A stretch of 64,000 nt of DNA from Pseudomonas sp. R5-89-07 (GTDB lineage: Bacteria > Pseudomonadota > Gammaproteobacteria > Pseudomonadales > Pseudomonadaceae), in the NCBI RefSeq assembly GCF_003851685.1, contig NZ_CP027727.1, forward strand, positions 5,890,001 to 5,954,000, in the 5' to 3' direction. The position numbers and the translations under genes were made by a program. Shown here in pieces: positions 1-8,269 of this stretch (position 1 is the stretch's first letter; every line of letters starts with the position of its first letter). The notes below the pieces were generated by a model, which was not told the origin of the DNA, searched no databases, and saw only the letters and a program-made list of their open reading frames with translations.

Positions 1-799
1 TACCACGTTCGCCAGACCGGCGATCAAATCGATGCATCCACAGGCTGGGTTTGTTGGCTTCTTCCAGCGCCAGCCCGTGGGTGGCGACTGTCTCCATGCC
101 AAGGGCCTGGACAGCCTTGTAGTAGTGGTACTCGCTTCTCAGAATGTCTTGATCGTTGTGGGTGGCCTGGTTACGCGCGAACTTGATAAACCAATGCTGG
201 GCGACGGCATTGTCATCTAGAACAGCGTCAGGGTAGAGCAGGCCATCGATCCCCTGCACCATCAACAGTTTTGGCGCTTCGCCGCCTGCGCCAGTGGCTC
301 CGCCGATGGCCGCGCCCTGTTCATAGGCATATTCCAGGAAGCTGTTATCCCGATTGACCACTTCATGACGAGCAAACCCTAGCGCAACGCCACCGCTTGC
401 TGCTTCTACGGATTCCTTTACCCGCATATTTCCGACAGGTGCTGGTGTGCTGCGTCCGAGCAAAAACAAATCGGCATTAATACCCTCGGGCTTTTCATGA
501 CCTATACGCCTGATCAAAGAACGCTTGGCTGCCCCCGCCGGGACGATGTCATGCAAAAAGGCAGGCGCTGATGGGAGCGATGCAACATTCCAATCCAGTG
601 GATACCGGGCACTCACGGACATCGAAAAAGGTAACTGAATATCTTCCAGATGATCGACAAGGTAATCCTGCCGGTAATGAAACCTGCAAGGCCCCTCAAG
701 CCCCCTTTGAGGTTCAGGAAACTCCAGCCGCATGGCGTCACGCCAATGACCCGCAGTGAATATCTGTAGCGTCAGGCTGTAAGTAAGTTCAGTTCGCAT
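1..799 (-). CDS. HipA-family kinase/toxin, cut off by the window edge
   Basis: The minus-strand frame from the ATG at 799 stays open to base 1, so only the first 266 or so residues are visible. HipA proteins are serine/threonine kinases that act as toxins (the classical target is a glutamyl-tRNA synthetase) and are neutralised by the HTH protein HipB. The segment GGATGAGGEAPKLLM is the glycine-rich loop and strand seen in HipA kinases, and WFIKFARNQATHNDQDI followed by an EYHYYKA helix is also typical. The catalytic and Mg-binding motifs would lie beyond the left edge. No hipB-like ORF lies upstream between 800 and 1109, so the antitoxin is downstream (outside the window), fused, or missing. 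Two TGCA-flanked palindromes about 75-125 bases upstream are candidate operators. Family call is firm; toxin activity is inferred. Confidence 0.8.
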   Translation of the reverse strand, partial: MRTELTYSLTLQIFTAGHWRDAMRLEFPEPQRGLEGPCRFHYRQDYLVDHLEDIQLPFSMSVSARYPLDWNVASLPSAPAFLHDIVPAGAAKRSLIRRIGHEKPEGINADLFLLGRSTPAPVGNMRVKESVEAASGGVALGFARHEVVNRDNSFLEYAYEQGAAIGGATGAGGEAPKLLMVQGIDGLLYPDAVLDDNAVAQHWFIKFARNQATHNDQDILRSEYHYYKAVQALGMETVATHGLALEEANKPSLWMHRFDRRSGERG

Positions 800-870
800 C
801 AAACACCTGCCGAGCGAGGTAGCTTCGCTGCAATATAGTGCATACAGCTCCTCTGTGAAGGCCTATTTAT

Positions 871-923
871 GCATTAAAATGCAGTTATTGACCTGAAACC
901 CAACAATAACTGCAATTTAATGC
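871..923. promoter_or_regulatory. Large inverted repeat upstream of hipA-like gene, candidate operator
   Basis: Bases 871-890 (GCATTAAAATGCAGTTATTG) and 904-923 (CAATAACTGCAATTTAATGC) are inverted copies with one mismatch, separated by 13 bases. Each arm contains its own smaller TGCA-N6-TGCA palindrome. Toxin-antitoxin promoters usually carry such paired operators. The repeat also lies between the divergent hipA-like gene and the autotransporter gene, so it could serve either. The rest of 800-1108 shows nothing else I can identify. Confidence 0.5.
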
Positions 924-1108
924 AGCTGTCCATTATCGGATCTCGACTGATAAGCGTCACAATCAAAAACAGGCCCGCCAGCACAAGCCTCGTTTTTTAT
1001 CGCGCCGCAGAAGAGACATGTCCCGCACAGCAGTGACCCGCGACCTGACAGTTATCGCGGGGTCATCTCGCTAAATTTTCCGCCTCGTCAAACTGAGGTT
1101 GGAATTCC

Positions 1109-2449
1109 ATGCCAGTTCTACAAAAAACACGCGTGATGGCGGTCGCCCTGCTCGCCGCGCTCGCCAGTATTCAAAACGTGCACGCTCGGGGAGATATGCC
1201 GCCCGAGCAACCCCAAACCAGTTTCAAGCCTTACTACCCACAGCTGCCGGGGTTCGAGCTGGACCTGAACGATTACGCCCCGCCAGCCCCCATCCCCGTC
1301 CCGACCCATTTTTATCTGGCATCCGGGGCCACTTCCTACAACGGCCTGCAGTTTGCCCAAGGCATCGACACCCAGTTGGCGGCGCTGCGCGACTCCGGTG
1401 GCTTGACCATCGAACAGAAAAATCAGCTGCGTGAACTTCAATTGCTGTTGGCCAGCCAACCCAGCGGCGAACTCGGCGCCGCCCTGGAGCAATTGGCCGG
1501 CAGCCAGAACGCCAACCTGGCCGCTGCCACGCAAAAGAGCAGCGGGCAGGTCAGCGCCGGCCTGTTGTCGGCGCTGCGTGGAATGCCAGACCAGGAGGAA
1601 GGCCGCTTCTGGGTCCAGGGCCTGGGGCACAGCAGCAACCTTGCGGGGCTGGAAGGCAGCCAGAACGTGAAACAAGGCCTGCGCGGCTTACTGATCGGCG
1701 CCGACTGGTCGCTGGATTCGGCCTGGCGGATGGGCGTGGTAGGCGGCCGCTCTTCAAGCACTCAAAACGCGAAACGCTTTCGGGCCACGGTAGACAGCTG
1801 GCATCTGGGCGGCTATGCGGTGCGCCAGGACGGCCCGCTGGCCTTGCGGCTGGGAGCGATCCACAGTCGTCATGATGGCAATAACCAGCGCAACATTGAC
1901 ATCGCCTTCCTTGATTACCAGCAGCAACTGAAGGGACGTTACAGCGCCCAGAGCCAAAACGCATTCGCCGAAGCGGGCTATAAGTTTGGCAATGACACCT
2001 TCAACGCCGAACCGTTTGCCAGCGTCGGCTACCAGCGTTATCAGCGTAATGGCTTCAAGGAAACCGGCGGCGAGGCGGCGTTGAATGTCGGCGCGCAAAC
2101 CCAAGAGAACTTCAACAGCACGCTAGGCGTGCGCCTGGCGACAGCGCATCGCTTCGACAATCAGATGAGCCTGACGCCGCATTTGAGCGCCCAATGGAAA
2201 CACCTTTATGGCGATGTGAGCAGCCACGTTCATCAATCATCGCGCCTGATCGGCCTGGACGGCACGGACGGTCTCGACAGCCAGTTCACTATCCGGGGCG
2301 CCGCGCTGGACCGTGACAGCCTGGGGCTGAGCGCCGGCCTGGATCTGGCGCTGTCGTCCCAACACACCCTGGGCCTCGCCTATACCGGGGAAGCCGGCAG
2401 CAGCAGCCGCAGCCAGGGTTTGACAGGCCATTGGCGGATGGAATTCTGA
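1109..2449 (+). CDS. Autotransporter outer-membrane beta-barrel domain protein
   Basis: 446 residues. The N-terminus (MPVLQKTRVMAVALLAALASIQNVHA) is a signal peptide. A short, low-complexity passenger/linker of about 130 residues with AALEQLAGSQNANLAAAT-like helical sequence follows, and then a roughly 280-residue beta-barrel of alternating aromatic/Gly strands ending in HWRMEF, the terminal phenylalanine needed for BAM-dependent insertion. This is the typical type V barrel with almost no passenger; related Pseudomonas proteins are annotated as autotransporter-domain proteins of unknown function. The start is chosen for the signal peptide and a GAGG about 11 bases upstream. It stands alone, divergent from the hipA-like gene. 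Confidence 0.8.
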   Translation: MPVLQKTRVMAVALLAALASIQNVHARGDMPPEQPQTSFKPYYPQLPGFELDLNDYAPPAPIPVPTHFYLASGATSYNGLQFAQGIDTQLAALRDSGGLTIEQKNQLRELQLLLASQPSGELGAALEQLAGSQNANLAAATQKSSGQVSAGLLSALRGMPDQEEGRFWVQGLGHSSNLAGLEGSQNVKQGLRGLLIGADWSLDSAWRMGVVGGRSSSTQNAKRFRATVDSWHLGGYAVRQDGPLALRLGAIHSRHDGNNQRNIDIAFLDYQQQLKGRYSAQSQNAFAEAGYKFGNDTFNAEPFASVGYQRYQRNGFKETGGEAALNVGAQTQENFNSTLGVRLATAHRFDNQMSLTPHLSAQWKHLYGDVSSHVHQSSRLIGLDGTDGLDSQFTIRGAALDRDSLGLSAGLDLALSSQHTLGLAYTGEAGSSSRSQGLTGHWRMEF

Positions 2450-2501
2450 TGCCAACCTGCTGAAACCCGCGAGGCAGCCGGCTTGATCGAAAATTGCAGG
2501 C

Positions 2502-2528
2502 AAAAAAAAGGAGGGCACCTGCCCCCCC
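2502..2528 (-). terminator. Rho-independent terminator of the pyc operon
   Basis: On the minus strand a GC-rich hairpin (GGGGGGC-AGGT-GCCCTCC) is followed by eight T. It lies about 30 bases past the stop codon of the carboxylase B subunit at 2559 and marks the end of the leftward operon. Confidence 0.8.
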
Positions 2529-2558
2529 GAGGATTAAGCGGTAGTGTCGAAGGCTGTA

Positions 2559-4367
2559 TCAGCCTTCGATTTCAATCAGGATTTCGCCAGGGTTCACCCG
2601 GTCGCCCTTGGCCACGTGCACGGCGCTGACCTTGCCGGCAATCGCGGCCTGCACTTCGGTTTCCATCTTCATGGCTTCGGTGATCAGCACGGCCTGGCCG
2701 GCCTTGACCACGTCGCCTTCCTTGACCAGCACGTCGACGATATTGCCCGGCATCGCCGTGCTGACATGGCCCGGCTCGGTCGCGTGCTTGCGCTTGCTGC
2801 CGCCGCTGCTGACAAACTCGTTGAGCGGTTCGAACACCACTTCTTCCGGCATGCCATCAATGGACAGGTAGAAGTGACGCTTGCCTTCGGCTTTCACACC
2901 GACACCGGTGATATCCACGCGGTAGCTTTCACCGTGCACATCGATGACAAACTCGGTCGGCACGCCTTCGCCACCGGCACGGGCCACGCCACCGGCTTCC
3001 GGGATCGGCAATAGCACTTCGGGCGCCAGGGTGCCGGCGTCGCGCTCTTCGAGGAACTTGCGGCCGATGTCCGGGAACATCGCGTAGGTCAGCACGTCTT
3101 CTTCGGACTTGGCCAACGCACCGATTTCACCGCGCAGCTTGGTCATTTCCGGCTTGAGCAGGTCGGCCGGACGCACGTCGATCACCTCTTCGCTGCCGAT
3201 GGCCTGGCGCCGCAATTTTTCATTCACCACGCCCGGCGCCTTGCCGTAGCCGCCTTGCAGGTAGAGCTTCACTTCGTTGGTGATGGTCTTGTAGCGCTCG
3301 CCGGCCAGCACGTTGAAAAACGCCTGGGTGCCGACGATCTGCGAGGTCGGGGTGACCAGCGGCGGGAAACCCAGGTCTTCGCGCACGCGGGGGATCTCGG
3401 CGAGCACTTCGCTCATGCGGTTCAGAGCGCCCTGCTCTTTCAACTGGTTGGCCAGGTTGGAAATCATCCCGCCGGGCACCTGGTTGACTTGCACACGGGT
3501 GTCGACGGCGGTGAATTCGCTTTCGAACTGGTGGTATTTCTTACGCACGGCGTAGAAGTACAGGCCAATTTCCTGCAGCAGTTCCAGGTCCAGGCCGGTG
3601 TCGAATTCGCTGCCCTTGAGGGCGGCAACCATTGACTCGGTGCCCGGGTGGCTGGTGCCCCAGGCGAAGCTGGAGATGGCCGTGTCGATGTGGTCGGCGC
3701 CATTTTCGATGGCCTTGAGTTGGCACATCGCGGCCAGCCCGGCGGTGTCGTGGGAGTGGATGAAAATCGGCAGGTTCTGCTCGGCTTTCAAAGCCTTGAC
3801 CAGTTCACCAGTGGCATAGGGCGTCAGCAGGCCGGCCATGTCCTTGATCGCGATGGAGTCGCAGCCCATGGACTCAAGCTGCTTGGCCTGGGCCACGAAC
3901 GCTTCGACGGTGTGCACCGGGCTGGTGGTGTAGGCGATGGTGCCCTGGGCGTGCTTGCCGGCAGCTTTGACCGCTTCGATGGCCACGCGCAGGTTACGCA
4001 CGTCGTTCATGGCATCGAAGATGCGGAACACATCGATACCGTTGACGGCGGCCTTGGCGACAAACGCTTTGACCACGTCGTCGCTGTAGTGACGGTAGCC
4101 CAGCAGGTTCTGGCCACGCAGCAGCATTTGCAGACGCGTGTTGGGCAACGCGGCGCGCAGCTGGCGCAGGCGCTCCCACGGGTCTTCCTTGAGGAAGCGC
4201 ACGCAGGCGTCGAACGTCGCGCCGCCCCACACTTCCAGCGACCAGTAGCCGACTTTGTCGAGCTTGTCGCAGATCGGCAGCATGTCGTCAGTGCGCATGC
4301 GGGTCGCCAGCAACGATTGGTGAGCGTCGCGCAGGATGGTGTCGGTAACAAAGATCTTCTTGCTCAT
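2559..4367 (-). CDS. pycB: Pyruvate carboxylase subunit B / oxaloacetate decarboxylase alpha-type carboxyltransferase
   Basis: 602 residues from MSKKIFVTDT. The N-terminal HMGL-like carboxyltransferase barrel has the signature TDTILRDAHQSLLATRMRT and carries the metal and pyruvate site. A conserved carboxylase domain follows, and the C-terminus is a biotinyl domain with the EAMKMET motif whose central lysine is biotinylated. With the A subunit encoded immediately upstream (stop and start separated by 11 bases), this is the two-subunit pyruvate carboxylase of pseudomonads, which makes oxaloacetate from pyruvate for anaplerosis. Automated annotation often calls it oxaloacetate decarboxylase alpha, but no beta/gamma membrane subunits are present here. 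An in-frame ATG at 4382 exists, but GAGG sits 9 bases before 4367. Confidence 0.9.
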   Translation of the reverse strand: MSKKIFVTDTILRDAHQSLLATRMRTDDMLPICDKLDKVGYWSLEVWGGATFDACVRFLKEDPWERLRQLRAALPNTRLQMLLRGQNLLGYRHYSDDVVKAFVAKAAVNGIDVFRIFDAMNDVRNLRVAIEAVKAAGKHAQGTIAYTTSPVHTVEAFVAQAKQLESMGCDSIAIKDMAGLLTPYATGELVKALKAEQNLPIFIHSHDTAGLAAMCQLKAIENGADHIDTAISSFAWGTSHPGTESMVAALKGSEFDTGLDLELLQEIGLYFYAVRKKYHQFESEFTAVDTRVQVNQVPGGMISNLANQLKEQGALNRMSEVLAEIPRVREDLGFPPLVTPTSQIVGTQAFFNVLAGERYKTITNEVKLYLQGGYGKAPGVVNEKLRRQAIGSEEVIDVRPADLLKPEMTKLRGEIGALAKSEEDVLTYAMFPDIGRKFLEERDAGTLAPEVLLPIPEAGGVARAGGEGVPTEFVIDVHGESYRVDITGVGVKAEGKRHFYLSIDGMPEEVVFEPLNEFVSSGGSKRKHATEPGHVSTAMPGNIVDVLVKEGDVVKAGQAVLITEAMKMETEVQAAIAGKVSAVHVAKGDRVNPGEILIEIEG

Positions 4368-4378
4368 TCTTATAATCC

Positions 4379-5794
4379 TCACAGGCCTGCGTGGGCGGCG
4401 ATGGCGGCGGCGATGGCCAGGGCCAGCTCTTCGGGTTTGCGCTTGATCGAGTAGTTGGTCAGCTCAGGGTGGCTTTCCACAAAGCTGGTATTGAACTGGC
4501 CGCTGCGGAATTCCGGGTTGCGCAGGATTTCCTGGTAGTAAGCGGCGGTGGTCTTCACGCCTTGCAGGCGCATGTCGTCCAGGGCACGCAGGCCGCGGTC
4601 CATGGCTTCTTCCCAGGTCAACGCCCACACCACCAGTTTCAGGCACATGGAGTCGTAGAACGGTGGGATGGTGTAGCCGGTGTAGATCGCCGTGTCTGTA
4701 CGCACGCCGGGGCCGCCGGGGGCGTAGTAACGGGTGATTTTGCCGAAACTTGGCAGGAAGTTGTTCTTCGGGTCTTCGGCGTTGATACGGAACTGCAACG
4801 CGAAACCACGGTGCTGGATGTCTTCCTGCTTGACCGACAGCGGCAGGCCCGAGGCGATGCGGATCTGCTCGCGGACGATGTCGATCCCGGTGATTTCTTC
4901 GGTGATGGTGTGTTCCACCTGCACCCGAGTGTTCATCTCCATGAAGTACACCTCGCCCTCGGCGAGCAAAAACTCCACGGTACCGGCGTTCTCGTAGCCC
5001 ACCGCCTTGGCCGCGCGCACCGACAGATCACCGATATAGGCGCGCTGTTCCGGGGTGAGCTGGGGGCTGGGCGCGATTTCGATGAGCTTCTGGTTGCGAC
5101 GCTGGATCGAGCAGTCGCGCTCGAACAGGTGCACCACGTTGCCAAAGCTGTCACCGAGGATCTGCGCTTCGATGTGCTTGGGGTTGACGATGCATTTTTC
5201 CAGGAACACTTGCGCCGAACCGAAGGCCTTGGTGGCTTCGGAAATCACGCGGGGGAAGGCTTGTTCGAGTTCTTCGCGGCTGTTGCAACGGCGAATACCG
5301 CGCCCGCCACCACCGGACGTGGCCTTGAGCATCACCGGGTAACCGATACGGTCGCCTTCGGTGAGCGCTTCGTGGATGTCGGCGACGTTGCCTTCGGTGC
5401 CCGGCGTGACCGGCACGCCGGCCTTGATCATGCTGCGACGGGCTTCGGTCTTGTCGCCCATGCGGCGAATCACTTCTGCCGACGGGCCGATGAACTTGAT
5501 CCCACGTTCGGCGCAGATGTCCGCCAATTCGGCGTTTTCCGACAGGAAGCCGTAGCCGGGATGCAGCGCATCGCAACCGGTTTCCACGGCCAGGTTCACC
5601 AGCTTGCGCGGGTTCAGGTAGCCGGCCAGGGGCTCGGCACCGATGCTGTGGGCTTCGTCGGCACGCTTGACGTGCAACGCGTGGCTGTCGGCGTCCGAAT
5701 AAACCGCGACCGAGCGAATGCCCATCTCGGCGCAGGCACGCACGATTCGTACGGCAATTTCACCACGGTTGGCGATCAGGATCTTTTTTATCAC
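4379..5794 (-). CDS. pycA: Biotin carboxylase subunit (pyruvate carboxylase subunit A)
   Basis: 471 residues. MIKKILIANRGEIAVRIVRA is the biotin-carboxylase N-terminus. The ATP-grasp glycine loop GGGGRGIR, the EMNTRVQVEHTITEE catalytic segment and the C-terminal biotin-carboxylase domain are all present. It carboxylates the biotin on the B subunit using ATP and bicarbonate. It resembles AccC, but its linkage to pycB and divergence from a LysR gene match the pycAB-pycR arrangement of P. aeruginosa (PA5435-PA5437). First gene of the leftward operon; its promoter lies in 5795-5990. Confidence 0.9.
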   Translation of the reverse strand: MIKKILIANRGEIAVRIVRACAEMGIRSVAVYSDADSHALHVKRADEAHSIGAEPLAGYLNPRKLVNLAVETGCDALHPGYGFLSENAELADICAERGIKFIGPSAEVIRRMGDKTEARRSMIKAGVPVTPGTEGNVADIHEALTEGDRIGYPVMLKATSGGGGRGIRRCNSREELEQAFPRVISEATKAFGSAQVFLEKCIVNPKHIEAQILGDSFGNVVHLFERDCSIQRRNQKLIEIAPSPQLTPEQRAYIGDLSVRAAKAVGYENAGTVEFLLAEGEVYFMEMNTRVQVEHTITEEITGIDIVREQIRIASGLPLSVKQEDIQHRGFALQFRINAEDPKNNFLPSFGKITRYYAPGGPGVRTDTAIYTGYTIPPFYDSMCLKLVVWALTWEEAMDRGLRALDDMRLQGVKTTAAYYQEILRNPEFRSGQFNTSFVESHPELTNYSIKRKPEELALAIAAAIAAHAGL

Positions 5795-5922
5795 TTGAAA
5801 ATTCCCTTGAGCCGATTGCTGCGTTCTTCGACCCGATGTAGCCGGGTCGGCGCGTGACCAAATGTTTCATGACAGTCGCGAGACACACACTATGCGCACT
5901 TGAGAATTAACAAAAATCAATA

Positions 5923-5963
5923 ATAGTTGGGCCGTGTATAAGTAAAGACTTATAGTTGGCCGG
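5923..5963. promoter_or_regulatory. Probable LysR-type operator between pycA and pycR
   Basis: The divergent intergenic region holds a perfect inverted repeat TATAAGT-AAAG-ACTTATA (5937-5954), flanked by two direct copies of ATAGTTGG followed by CCGG-like bases (5923-5934 and 5952-5963). LysR regulators usually bind interrupted dyads (T-N11-A) in the region shared with a divergent target. The role is inferred from position and symmetry. Confidence 0.5.
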
Positions 5964-5990
5964 ACGAACACCGGCGCGAGGAGTTATTAA

Positions 5991-6965
5991 ATGCGTAAGT
6001 CATTGATGCGTATGACATTGCGTCAGCTGCAGATCTTCAATGAAGTGTGTGATTTGCGCTCCTACAGCCGGGCAGCCGAGGAAATGTCCCTCACCCAACC
6101 TGCCGTCAGCCTGCAAATTCGTCAGCTCGAAGAGCTGCTCGGCCAGCCGTTGTTCGACTATGTCGGCAAAAAGCTCTATATGACCGAGGCCGCCGAAGCA
6201 TTGCAGCGGGCCAGCCGAGACATTTTCGGACGCCTGGAAAACCTCGATATGCAGCTGTCGGACATGCAGGGCTCACTGCAGGGCCAGTTGAAGCTGGCGG
6301 TGGAATCCAGCGCCAAGTACTTCGTGCCGCACCTGTTCGCCGCCTTCAAGCGCCAGCACCCGGAAGTGCAATTGCACCTGACCGTGGTCAATCGCGCCCA
6401 GGTGATCCGCCGGCTTTCGGACAACCGTGACGACCTGGTGATCATGTCCATGGTGCCGCAGGACATGGGCCTGGAGTTCCTGCCATTCCTGAACAACCCG
6501 ATTGTCGCCGTGGCGCTGCCGGATCATCCCTTGAGCCTGCAAGGGCCGCTGCGCCTGCAGGATCTGGAACCCTACACGCTGCTCATCCGCGAACCGGGAT
6601 CCGGCACGCGGCTGGCCTGCGAAGAGTATTTCAAGGAAAAACGCGTGCACTTCACCCAGACGGTAGAAGTGGCCTCGGCCGAGGCGCAGCGTGAGTGCGT
6701 GGTGGCAGGGTTGGGCGTGGCCCTGCTGACGCGCCACGCCCTGAACCTGGAACTGGCCACCGGCGGGCTCAAGGAGCTGCCGGTGGAAGAACTGCCGCTG
6801 TACCGCAGTTGGTGCCTGGTGCAAGCCAAAGCCAAGCGACTGTCACCGGTGGCCCACGCGTTCCTGGGCTTTATTCGCAGCGAACGGGTGCAAATCAGCG
6901 CGCTGGCTGAGCGCTTCGCTGGGCAGCCAAGGGTGCCTGCCAATGGAGTTCCGGGTAGTCACTGA
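5991..6965 (+). CDS. pycR: LysR-family transcriptional regulator, PycR-like
   Basis: 324 residues: an N-terminal winged HTH (LRQLQIFNEVCDLRSYSRAAEEMSLTQPAVSLQIRQLEELLG) and a periplasmic-binding-protein-like effector domain from about residue 95. It is divergent from pycAB as in P. aeruginosa, where the PA5437 product PycR regulates pyruvate carboxylase genes and virulence traits. Strong ribosome-binding site GCGAGGAG before the ATG. The 3' end overlaps the convergent small gene at 6895-7092 by about 70 bases. Confidence 0.85.
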   Translation: MRKSLMRMTLRQLQIFNEVCDLRSYSRAAEEMSLTQPAVSLQIRQLEELLGQPLFDYVGKKLYMTEAAEALQRASRDIFGRLENLDMQLSDMQGSLQGQLKLAVESSAKYFVPHLFAAFKRQHPEVQLHLTVVNRAQVIRRLSDNRDDLVIMSMVPQDMGLEFLPFLNNPIVAVALPDHPLSLQGPLRLQDLEPYTLLIREPGSGTRLACEEYFKEKRVHFTQTVEVASAEAQRECVVAGLGVALLTRHALNLELATGGLKELPVEELPLYRSWCLVQAKAKRLSPVAHAFLGFIRSERVQISALAERFAGQPRVPANGVPGSH

Positions 6966-7092
6966 TGCTCTGCTGCAGTTGGCGCTGGTCGCAGCGGTCT
7001 TCGATTGCGCGACGGAACGCCATGCGGCGCTGGTCTTCCTGCTGACGACGGGTCTTGACGGTGCTGTTGCTGTCTTCGTAGGGCCGGGCCAT
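6895..7092 (-). CDS. PA3496-family small protein
   Basis: 65 residues, MARPYEDSNSTVKTRRQQED then QRRMAFRRAIEDRCDQRQL. The highly charged KTRRQQEDQRRM-FRRAIED core identifies the short conserved Pseudomonas family annotated as PA3496-family putative envelope integrity protein. No signal peptide or membrane segment. Its C-terminal part lies antisense to the last 23 codons of pycR, so the two genes converge and overlap. Confidence 0.7.
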   Translation of the reverse strand: MARPYEDSNSTVKTRRQQEDQRRMAFRRAIEDRCDQRQLQQSISDYPELHWQAPLAAQRSAQPAR

Positions 7093-7194
7093 TTGGAGTC
7101 TCCCAATGCGAGTACGGGGAGTACAGGATGGCCGCGAGGGATGACGGGGCGATGACAGCCTGATGAAGATTGCGGGGATGCGGCAGTTTGAATT

Positions 7195-7220
7195 GTGGGA
7201 GGGGGCTTGCCCCCTCCCAC
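7195..7220. repeat. REP palindrome (GTGGGAGGGGGC type)
   Basis: A perfect GTGGGAGGGGGCTTGC / GCCCCCTCCCAC palindrome, i.e. a single REP unit. It sits between two minus-strand genes and may also act as a terminator or transcript-stability hairpin. Confidence 0.85.
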
Positions 7221-7240
7221 ATTTGTTCTGTGTACAGCGC

Positions 7241-8107
7241 TTAATCGTCGAGGGCTTTGACCGACTTGGGCGACAACCTGAGGCTGCGCAAACTGCGCTT
7301 CACGCTCTTGAGGTGGTTGACCAGGCTTGGCCCTCGGGCCATGGCGACACCCATCGCCAGTACGTCGATTACCACCAGGTGCGCAATGCGCGAGGTCAGC
7401 GGCGTGTAGATCTCGGTGTCTTCGTGTACGTCGATCGCCAGGTTCACCGTGGACAGTTCCGCCAACGGCGTCTGGCTCGGGCACAAGGTAATCAGCGAAG
7501 CGCCGCTTTCACGTACCAGGTTGGCGGTGATGAGCAGGTCTTTGGAGCGACCGGACTGGGAAATACAGATGGCCACGTCGGTGGGTTTCAAGGTCACCGC
7601 CGACATCGCCTGCATGTGCGGGTCGCTGTAGGCCGCAGCGGTGAGCAGCAGGCGGAAGAATTTATGCTGGGCATCGGCCGCTACCGCGCCGGAAGCGCCG
7701 AAGCCATAGAACTCGACGCGCTGGGCCTGGGACATCGCGGTCACGGCCTTTTGCAACTCCACCGGATCGAGCTTCTCGCGCACTTCCATCAGGGTATGCA
7801 GGGTGGTGTCGAAGATTTTCAGGCTGTAATCGGCGACCGAGTCGTCTTCATGGATCGCAAACTGGCCGAAGCTCGCACCCGCGGCCAGGCTTTGCGCCAG
7901 TTTGAGTTTCAAGTCCTGGAACCCGGAGCAACCGATGGCGCGGCAGAAGCGCACGATGGTCGGCTCACTGATGCCCACGCTGTGGGCCAGGTCGGCCATG
8001 GAACTGTGCATCACGGCCGCAGGGTCAAGCAGCACGTGATCGGCAACCTTGAGTTCCGATTTGCGTAACAGGTGGCGCGACTGGGCGATATGTTGCAACA
8101 GGTTCAA
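7241..8107 (-). CDS. MurR/RpiR-family regulator, HexR paralogue
   Basis: 288 residues: an N-terminal RpiR HTH (SELKVADHVLLDP to SEPTIVRFCRAIGCSGFQDLKLKLAQS) and a C-terminal SIS sugar-phosphate-binding domain (from about residue 120; FYGFGASGAVAADAQHKFF and SQSGRSKDLL loops). HexR senses KDPG and represses Entner-Doudoroff and glucose genes. In P. aeruginosa the equivalent position next to pycR is PA5438, a HexR paralogue next to a second zwf; here no zwf follows, and the next gene is a GGDEF/EAL protein. A perfect HexR-like palindrome lies 45 bases upstream, suggesting autoregulation. Confidence 0.8.
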   Translation of the reverse strand: MNLLQHIAQSRHLLRKSELKVADHVLLDPAAVMHSSMADLAHSVGISEPTIVRFCRAIGCSGFQDLKLKLAQSLAAGASFGQFAIHEDDSVADYSLKIFDTTLHTLMEVREKLDPVELQKAVTAMSQAQRVEFYGFGASGAVAADAQHKFFRLLLTAAAYSDPHMQAMSAVTLKPTDVAICISQSGRSKDLLITANLVRESGASLITLCPSQTPLAELSTVNLAIDVHEDTEIYTPLTSRIAHLVVIDVLAMGVAMARGPSLVNHLKSVKRSLRSLRLSPKSVKALDD

Positions 8108-8151
8108 AGGGCAGGACTCTTGTTATTGGCAGACGCCAGGGATGTAGCAAG

Positions 8152-8170
8152 CTTGTAGTTATACTACAAG
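8152..8170. promoter_or_regulatory. HexR/RpiR operator palindrome
   Basis: CTTGTAGT-TAT-ACTACAAG is a perfect 8+3+8 palindrome. The published HexR consensus is TTGTAATTAAATTACAA-like (TTGT-N8-ACAA). It lies 45 bases upstream of the HexR-like gene, where it would block its promoter. Confidence 0.75.
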
Positions 8171-8269
8171 AATTGCCGTTTTGCCCGCCTGATGCAGCAC
8201 TAAATCGCCTCGCCCCCCTCTGAAACTAAGGGTAGAGGCTTTGTAGCCATAGGGACGCACCTCGCGTCG

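Noticed and set aside
4391..5857. 488-codon plus-strand frame opposite pycA
   Set aside because: Translation is Val/His/Gly-rich with no domain; it is the complement of a conserved gene in GC-rich DNA.
8152..8170. Zur box before the HexR-like gene
   Set aside because: The AT-rich palindrome has TTGTAG/CTACAA rather than TGTTATA/TATAACA, and fits HexR better.
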